A DNA stretch of 64,000 bases from Trichomonas vaginalis G3 (Eukaryota; Parabasalia; Trichomonadida; Trichomonadidae), in NCBI RefSeq assembly GCF_026262505.1, contig NC_067203.1, forward strand, positions 19,449,411 through 19,513,410, read 5' to 3'. This document shows positions 58,944 through 64,000 of this stretch, in pieces; position 1 is the stretch's first letter; every line of letters begins with the position of its first letter. Under the pieces are notes generated by a model. It searched no databases. It was not told the origin of the DNA and saw nothing but the letters and a program-made list of their open reading frames with translations. A program made the translations under genes and the position numbers.

Positions 58944-59186
58944 TTAATACGGTTGAGGTGTTGGATTTGGTTGCCAACTAGACTGTGGTGCAGGTTCAGG
59001 CTGTTGTATAACAGGAGCTTGTTCTTCTGGTTCAGGGTCTTTAGGTATAATACCAACAAACTGACCTACTCTTTTACCAATATTTTTGACACCGTTCCAT
59101 ACTCCTCTTCCGACAGATTTTATTCCATTCCATATACCTCTTCCAACATTTCGAAAGAAGTTTCCTATCTTACTGAAGAAACCCAT
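58944..59186 (-). CDS. 80-aa basic amphipathic protein, copy B
   Basis: MGFFSKIGNFFRNVGRGIWN; otherwise as 15319-15561. Confidence 0.65.
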   Translation of the reverse strand: MGFFSKIGNFFRNVGRGIWNGIKSVGRGVWNGVKNIGKRVGQFVGIIPKDPEPEEQAPVIQQPEPAPQSSWQPNPTPQPY

Positions 59187-59204
59187 TTTACTATATGTAA
59201 AAAT

Positions 59205-59567
59205 CTAATGTCCACCTAGTCTCTTACGTTTCCTGTTGAGTTCCATAGCATTCTTTAACTGGAACTCATACATTCTGTTTCTCCTCTGGTAGAAAACATA
59301 TTCTGGGTCAACTCCTGTGTTCGCGTCATCTGCATAAAGTTGTTTATATCCCACTTCAGGGTTTGTATAAAACTCTTTCCATCTCATATTTGCATACCAT
59401 GGTGGCAAACCTAACGCAGCGTCATTTGACATGGCAGTTTGCATTTGTACATCTGTTGGCACTTGACCATAGTTTGCCATTGCAGTTTGTATTCTAACTT
59501 CATTTGGAATATTCTCTGGGTTTGGTTGTCCAGGTTGCTGTGCATTCGCTAAGTTCTGTGCGTCCAT
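59205..59567 (-). CDS. 120-aa conserved element protein
   Basis: Whole copy: MDAQNLANAQQPGQPNPENI, two QTAMxN repeats, GLPPWYANMRWKEFYTNPEV, and a basic tail RKRLGGH. Sits between the amphipathic and membrane-protein genes, all reverse. The conserved central PPWYANMRW and basic tail suggest a small virion or DNA-contact protein. Not recognised. Confidence 0.65.
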   Translation of the reverse strand: MDAQNLANAQQPGQPNPENIPNEVRIQTAMANYGQVPTDVQMQTAMSNDAALGLPPWYANMRWKEFYTNPEVGYKQLYADDANTGVDPEYVFYQRRNRMYEFQLKNAMELNRKRKRLGGH

Positions 59568-59590
59568 TTAATATTAGATAAAAATATCTC

Positions 59591-59722
59591 TTACGAGTAC
59601 ATATGCTGAACATTTGCAGGCATTGGTTCATCTTCATATTCTCTGTACTTTTCTGCCACGTCAAATAAATAAATGACACAATGGAAAAAACCTAAAACTA
59701 ACAATCCGATTTCAAACCACAT
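59591..59722 (-). CDS. 43-aa single-pass membrane protein, copy B
   Basis: Same frame as 15965-16096 with one replacement (AEKYREYEDE). Overlaps the methyltransferase 3' end by 25 bp in another frame of the same strand. Confidence 0.65.
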   Translation of the reverse strand: MWFEIGLLVLGFFHCVIYLFDVAEKYREYEDEPMPANVQHMYS

Positions 59723-60525
59723 TTACTTACTAATAAAATTTCTTTATTGTGACACTTTCTCCGGTTTATAGGACCTCTCTCATATTCTATCTTGTCATAT
59801 ATAAACTCATAGTCATGTATGTCCTCTAACCATCTCATAACGGTTTCCAAACCACTTTTATCGGATGTAAAGTAAAAGCATGGATGGTTATGTATAACGT
59901 CTAAAGTTTCTAAAGAGTCTCTCAAAGTCCAGTCTACTTGGTATTGAAAATCCCATGTGTTATAGAACGGCGGGTCCACTATAAAGAAAACATTTTCCTT
60001 GTCTTTATATTTTTCATACAACTCTGTCCAATGACATCTCACAAACTCTATACCCTCAATATATTTTTCTATGTCCTCTTTGAAAACATTTGTATAGTTA
60101 AGATATAAAACTTTTGACATAAGTGTTTCAATGTCATGAACTCTTATAGAACCACTATATAATAGTCTAGCAGATATACTATCCCAGTCTATATATTCTG
60201 CTTTTTTCAAAACCTCTCTCACAATATTTTTCTTATCTAATGGTATACGTTCCATCTTACCTATAGGTATCTTTTCTTTTAACTCTTTCAATATATTGTT
60301 TGTGTCTGGTATATGTTTGAGACGGTCCATATAGTTGTCGAAGTCATTGCATATAATCTTTGAGTCTGGGAATATTGTATGACATAAATGGGATATATAG
60401 AAACTTCCACCGAACAAATCTACAAATGTTAGACCATTCGGTAGTTTCTTAAGTTCTCTCAATATAATATCTTTACATCTACTCTTATTTCCAAAGAACG
60501 GTAACAGTGGTTTTGTAAAATTCAT
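59698..60525 (-). CDS. D12-class adenine-N6 DNA methyltransferase, copy B
   Basis: 275 residues, with motifs FFGNKSRCKDIIL, TFVDLFGGSFYISH and FIVDPPFYN as in 16081-16899. The upstream region carries two tandem TGTCACTTTTC initiator-like motifs (about 60553-60575). Both copies are intact although many neighbours are broken. Confidence 0.88.
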   Translation of the reverse strand: MNFTKPLLPFFGNKSRCKDIILRELKKLPNGLTFVDLFGGSFYISHLCHTIFPDSKIICNDFDNYMDRLKHIPDTNNILKELKEKIPIGKMERIPLDKKNIVREVLKKAEYIDWDSISARLLYSGSIRVHDIETLMSKVLYLNYTNVFKEDIEKYIEGIEFVRCHWTELYEKYKDKENVFFIVDPPFYNTWDFQYQVDWTLRDSLETLDVIHNHPCFYFTSDKSGLETVMRWLEDIHDYEFIYDKIEYERGPINRRKCHNKEILLVSKCGLKSDC

Positions 60526-60609
60526 TTATATATAATAATAAAAATTTTTTACCCGAAAAGTGACAGAAAAGTGACAAAGCATGAAAACATATATAATTTG
60601 TGAAAAGCG

Positions 60610-60814
60610 ACACATTATATATGTTTTCGACCCAGAAGAAGGCTTCTTCCCAGAAGCAATGGAGGAAGAAGAAGAAGAGGAGGAAATACAAGACTCTATC
60701 CAAGAAGAGTCCTCCGAATTCACACCAGAAGACTAACAATTTTCCGAATAAAAACTTCATTTATACTAAACATCTTCGGGGCTAGAGGGCGCAACGCGCC
60801 TGGAAGCCCCACTA

Positions 60815-60849
<35 letters not shown>
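60610..60849 (-). repeat. Right terminal inverted repeat of copy B
   Basis: Copy of 35991-36217 in inverse: the last ~40 codons of the 36093 gene, TTTATACTAAACATCTTC, the hairpin at 60778-60810 (outer GGGGCT/AGCCCC, inner GGGCGC-AAC-GCGCCT), and the T-run to 60849. Confidence 0.9.
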
Positions 60850-60852
<3 letters not shown>

Positions 60853-61540
60853 CAATCTAATGCTACAAAAATATTACTAACTTTATATTGATCTACGTGA
60901 GTGCTCTCATTTTAACAATCTTTGGAGAAATGCGAGGAAAGTGATATAAAATTCCATATTATGACACTATTGAATTTGATAATTGATTTATGAAAGAACT
61001 ATATACAAATAAAATAGATTTTTCTAAATTATTCTTCAGGAATCTTTTCCGTAAACTCCTCTCTCCTCGAATATTAAGAAATCATTTGTATGAGGCAATC
61101 GAAATATTTATCATTATTCCATGGAATTCTATTTCTTTTCATATTTATCATTGCTTTATGAAAATCTCTTTCTTTAAAAATTTATACAGTCCTCTATCAT
61201 TGTTTTATGGAGTTCTTGTTCCTTTTATATTTGCCATTGCTTTATCAAATCTTCTTCTTATTCATATTTACAATTGTTTTTAAGAATTCTTTTTCTTTTA
61301 AAATCATTATTTTATGAAATTCACTCAATATTGCAATCAAAGAAAAATCAATCGAAATTGTCAAATTCTTGTTTATGCATGGTGCTAGGAGTATCTGATT
61401 ATTTTTTTTACAATAGTATGATTCTATATTGAAAGAGGATATAGCTACCTTCGCATCATTTATGAATAAACATTATTAATCATAAACTCGTGTTTTGTAT
61501 CAATAGCATTGAACAAATATCAATATTCTACAATTTTTAT
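60850..61540. other. Host intergenic flanking copy B
   Basis: Starts AAGCAATCTAATGC after the T-run. No gene; holds the degenerate repeat at 61085-61325. Confidence 0.5.
61085..61325 (+). repeat. Degenerate ~55-bp tandem repeat in host DNA
   Basis: About four to five diverged units built around CATATTTATCATTGCTTTATG then GAATTCTTTTTCTTTT (for example near 61108, 61139, 61192 and 61230). Old minisatellite, no coding role seen. Confidence 0.6.
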
Positions 61541-62257
61541 TTATTGTGAAATCATAATTAGAAACGGACATAGATAATTCAACTGAAATCGATTGATCAT
61601 GTTACCAACACGGCAAGATCGATGTGAATAGATATAAATCATATCACTTATATTCAAATTGGAATTCTTAAAAGCATACTTTGAAATACTGATTTTTTCT
61701 TGCCTGTATTCTCGAAAAACTGTGATTAACTCTAGTGACTTGCATTCAGATAAAAAATTTCTATCAGCAAATACAACGGATTGTGGGATAATAACATTCT
61801 TTAAATATTTTGCGTTGTATATAGATGCAAATCCTATGTTTATAACTCCATGTGGAATAATGTAAGATGAACCATTTTTGGATGCTGGATAATAAATTAA
61901 ATTTTGCATATCTTTGCTATATAGAATTCCGTCAATTGAGCAAAAATATGCATTATCTTTATCGACGTCTATGTGTTCTAAACTCGGAGTGTTATCAAAT
62001 GGATTTCCATATTCTAATTTTTTTAAATTCTTAGGTAGTTTTAGATAAAAAACTTTGGTTCCCATTAGAAAAGCATCCCCAATAGTTGTAAGAGTGTCAG
62101 GAAGTGTAATATCAACTAAATTAGTAAATTTTTGAAAACAGCGAAGAGGAATTATTTCAAATCCATCTGATATTGATACGTTGGTGTATTCAGATGGATT
62201 TATACCAGATGGTATTGAAACCGTGGCATTATCGTTATATAAAATTGTAAGACTCAT
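61541..62257 (-). CDS. BspA-like leucine-rich-repeat protein
   Basis: 238 residues. LRR_5-type repeats of about 23 residues: PLRCFQKFTNLVDITLPDTL, TTIGDAFLMGTKVFYLKLPK, NAYFCSIDGILYSKDMQNLI, GVINIGFASIYNAKYLKNVI. The IDGILYSKD block is a BspA hallmark. BspA proteins are a very large trichomonad family, some on the surface and linked to adhesion. This member is short and shows no membrane helix or signal peptide. Its C-terminus (SHRSCRVGNMINRFQLNYLC) is not LRR. Confidence 0.85.
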   Translation of the reverse strand: MSLTILYNDNATVSIPSGINPSEYTNVSISDGFEIIPLRCFQKFTNLVDITLPDTLTTIGDAFLMGTKVFYLKLPKNLKKLEYGNPFDNTPSLEHIDVDKDNAYFCSIDGILYSKDMQNLIYYPASKNGSSYIIPHGVINIGFASIYNAKYLKNVIIPQSVVFADRNFLSECKSLELITVFREYRQEKISISKYAFKNSNLNISDMIYIYSHRSCRVGNMINRFQLNYLCPFLIMISQ

Positions 62258-62546
62258 CGAGTTAGCTCATAATCGAATCGATTGCACCCTTCTCTAATGA
62301 CAAACCAAAAGTTTGCATACATATTAAGTTTGAGATTAATAATGGTATGAATTTGTAAAGTTAAACTCAGACAACAAAAAGATTTTTGAAAATTATCTGG
62401 TATATTTGAATTTTCTTTGTAGAAATATTTAATGTTTCCTTCCAATATAATTAATTTTATATCAAAATCCTTTCAAAATGGAAAGACAAAATCGAACTTT
62501 ACAAAACGATTATTTCTCGAACAATCCGGCCTTTTTTGTTGATATA
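62258..62546. other. Host intergenic / eL31 leader
   Basis: No separate gene. A possible longer start for the ribosomal gene lies at 62478, preceded by CCTTTCAAA. Confidence 0.4.
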
Positions 62547-62879
62547 ATGCCAAAGGAACTTGCACCAGCCAAGCTTGAAACAACAATCCACCTCCAGAAG
62601 GCTGTTCACAACACAACACGCAGATTCCGTGCTGAGAGAGCCATCAAGGTCATCACAGCTGCTGCTAAGAAGATGATGCACACAGAAGTCGTCAAGATCG
62701 ACCCAGAACTTAACTCTCGTATCTGGATCCACGGCAAGAACTGCCCACCAGCCCGCGTTCGCGTTGTTTTCGAGCGTAAGGCTGATGAAGAAGATGCTGA
62801 GAAGATGGTCACAATCGCTTCTTACAAGAATGTTGCTTCCTTCAATGGCCTTCAGACACAGAAGGTTGTTGATCAGTAA
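62547..62879 (+). CDS. RPL31: 60S ribosomal protein eL31
   Basis: 110 residues from the ATG at 62547 (MPKELAPAKLETTIHLQKAV). Typical eL31 order: RRFRAERAIKVITAAAKKMM, TEVVKIDPELNSRIWIHGKN, ARVRVVFERKADEEDAEKMV and VASFNGLQTQKVVD. Component of the large ribosomal subunit near the exit tunnel. An in-frame ATG at 62478 would add 23 residues unlike any eL31 N-terminus. The shorter start fits the family. Codon use is more GC-rich at third positions than its neighbours, as expected for a highly expressed gene. Confidence 0.9.
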   Translation: MPKELAPAKLETTIHLQKAVHNTTRRFRAERAIKVITAAAKKMMHTEVVKIDPELNSRIWIHGKNCPPARVRVVFERKADEEDAEKMVTIASYKNVASFNGLQTQKVVDQ

Positions 62880-63020
62880 ACAACATTTTTTTATATACTA
62901 AAATAGGATGATTTTAAATCAATTGCTTTTGCATCTATAAAAATTGAAAATTCTGACTACAGACAAAATAAGAAATAGAAAAATGATTATGTAATATCAT
63001 ACAAAAGAAAATCCATGGCT
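62880..63020. other. Short convergent intergenic
   Basis: Between eL31 and the Swi5-like gene. AT-rich, no feature. Confidence 0.4.
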
Positions 63021-63506
63021 TTATTTTAACATATTTTCATCTATTTCGAAGCGTTCATATATGGAATGAACAGATGTACCATCTACTGCTGCTAATTTCT
63101 CCACTAGCTTAACTCCTTCGTCTCTAGTCTCATTTAACTTATGGAGGCGTTCAATATGCATTTGTGTCTCTTTTTCTGTAGGTAAGTCGATATTTCTTTG
63201 CTTTAGAGCATCGGATTCAGCAGCGATTGTGTTAATTTTGTTTCTAAGTTCAATAACTTTTTTGGTATCTGATTCTCTTTGTTTTGAAGATGCTGGTGAA
63301 AAGCATTTCCTTGATTGAGCTGATCTCTTGCGTAATGCAGGAGGAATACTCCAATAAACACCAGGAAGACCATTAATTTCTGCAATTTCGCCAGATCGAA
63401 CGAGTGCATCAATTCTATTTTCGTCGAAGAGAGAGCCGCTGTACTCCTTAATTTCTGCAAGTGACAAAGGAGCACGAGCAGTTTCAAGAACTGTTAATGG
63501 ATCCAT
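63021..63506 (-). CDS. Swi5-like recombination protein with winged-helix-like N-terminus
   Basis: 161 residues. The C-terminal ~50 residues (HIERLHKLNETRDEGVKLVE ... TSVHSIYERFEID) follow the Swi5/Sae3 pattern (HIxxLHxYNExKD ... GxxxxxLYExFGL). A coiled coil with VIELRNKINTIAAESDALKQ precedes it. Residues 1-55 (LTVLETARAPLSLAEIKEYS, RIDALVRSGEIAEINGLPGVYW) look like a winged helix, which Swi5 normally lacks. Swi5 partners with Sfr1/Mei5 to help Rad51/Dmc1 filaments. AAAAGTGACA lies about 25 bp upstream. Confidence 0.7.
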   Translation of the reverse strand: MDPLTVLETARAPLSLAEIKEYSGSLFDENRIDALVRSGEIAEINGLPGVYWSIPPALRKRSAQSRKCFSPASSKQRESDTKKVIELRNKINTIAAESDALKQRNIDLPTEKETQMHIERLHKLNETRDEGVKLVEKLAAVDGTSVHSIYERFEIDENMLK

Positions 63507-64000
63507 TTTTTCCTAAAATTTTTGTCACTTTTGAACTTCACTAGGGAAGTAATTTTGTAAACTCTGTGGTATTTTTTCTAGTCTCTTGATTTATAATGTA
63601 ATTTGATCAATTAATTTTTTCCAAAATAATTTTGACATTCAAAATATATCATGAAAGTGCTAGAATCTTTAATATGTTTTTTTAAAATTGCATTTTTTTT
63701 GAAATTTTCCGTTGAAATTTTGCCTTTTTCTCAAGAAAAAATAGATTTTACGAATTTCTAAATGTGTGGTGATAAACTATTTTATGAATTAATTGTATTA
63801 TTGTTGAAAATTTTTCAAATCACGTTATTTTGTGGAATGATCAAAATATTTGATAGCATTAAACTCTGTAATTCTTTGTTAAATCATTAATCATGATCGC
63901 AATAATCGTTTGTATATAAGTAATTCATAATTAAATGTAGTTTTTACTGATTATCAAATAGAATTCCCATGAAATATAAAGAATACATTGATTTTATTAG
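63507..64000. other. Host intergenic to window end
   Basis: AT-rich, no gene seen. AAAAGTGACA at about 63522-63531 belongs to the upstream region of the Swi5-like gene. Confidence 0.45.

Larger units (their letters stand above)
35991..60849. mobile_element. Maverick/Polinton copy B, both ends present
   Basis: About 24.9 kb between two terminal inverted repeats of roughly 227-240 bp, each ending in an A/T homopolymer. Order from left: 36093 gene, coiled-coil protein, capsid block, SF3 helicase, packaging ATPase, accessory genes, family B polymerase, the small virion-type genes, integrase, collar fibre, methyltransferase. Integrase, fibre, methyltransferase and several accessory genes look whole. 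About a dozen others, including capsid, helicase and polymerase, are broken. No clear 6-bp target duplication is visible (only TAAG shared). High identity to copy A suggests recent insertion. Confidence 0.93.

Noticed and set aside
35991-60849. Adenovirus-type maturation protease
   Set aside because: Expected in Polintons, but no His-Asp-Cys protease pattern was recognised in any frame. It may be absent or too degraded.
62478-62546. Longer eL31 start, or an intron in the leader
   Set aside because: The extra 23 residues match no eL31 N-terminus, and no trichomonad-type intron signals (GTAYGT with a branch/3' ACTAAC motif) were seen. The longer start cannot be fully excluded.

Overview
The window looks like nuclear DNA of a parabasalid flagellate of the Trichomonas / Tritrichomonas type. 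Reasons: AT-rich, apparently intron-free genes with very short leaders; a BspA-type leucine-rich-repeat gene, an ankyrin/DUF3447-type fragment and a glycine-rich ALK/LTK-like gene, all families expanded in trichomonads; a ribosomal protein eL31 gene; and two large Maverick (Polinton) elements of the kind known from Trichomonas. Genus and species cannot be settled from the sequence alone.

Layout. Positions 1-18045 are the right-hand part of Maverick copy A, whose left end lies outside the window. Positions 18046-35990 are an 18 kb host island. Positions 35991-60849 are Maverick copy B with both terminal inverted repeats present. Positions 60850-64000 are host again. A and B point the same way and share most of their right halves at very high similarity, so both insertions look young, although each carries many broken genes (about a dozen in B, at least five in A) and should be read as a decaying fossil.

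Maverick gene content seen across the two copies: major capsid protein, a likely minor capsid protein, FtsK/HerA-type packaging ATPase, SF3 (D5-like) helicase, family B DNA polymerase, retroviral-type integrase, a phage-like collar fibre, two short amphipathic proteins, a D12-class adenine DNA methyltransferase, HNH endonucleases, KilA-N proteins and a T5orf172 (GIY-YIG-like) protein. I found no adenovirus-type protease. Genes are packed tightly: divergent pairs share 16-18 bp between start codons, and the integrase and fibre stop codons overlap. Copy A contains an inverted duplication (arms 1-2357 and 9821-12178) that gives it two outward-facing integrase copies.

The host island carries a FANCI-like protein (20758-24528), the SUMO E1 subunit UBA2 (25061-26515), an unknown protein, a Vps33/Sec1-type protein, a glycine-rich protein, a YgeY-like M20 peptidase homologue that appears to lack metal ligands, a Ser-rich coiled-coil protein and a CS-domain/Sel1-repeat protein. 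The right host flank carries a BspA-like LRR gene, ribosomal protein eL31 and a Swi5-type recombination protein with an N-terminal winged-helix-like segment.

The most unusual structure is in the non-coding DNA of the elements. (1) All three visible element ends carry a two-tier hairpin whose inner stem differs in sequence but stays paired, which suggests selection on structure. (2) A family of at least twelve short arrays has one fixed architecture, but its core word is switched in concert (GGTGA, GGGTA or GGTTA, with a GGTCACTC relative). Inverted pairs of these arrays flank the same unidentified gene in both elements, with one word type in A and another in B.
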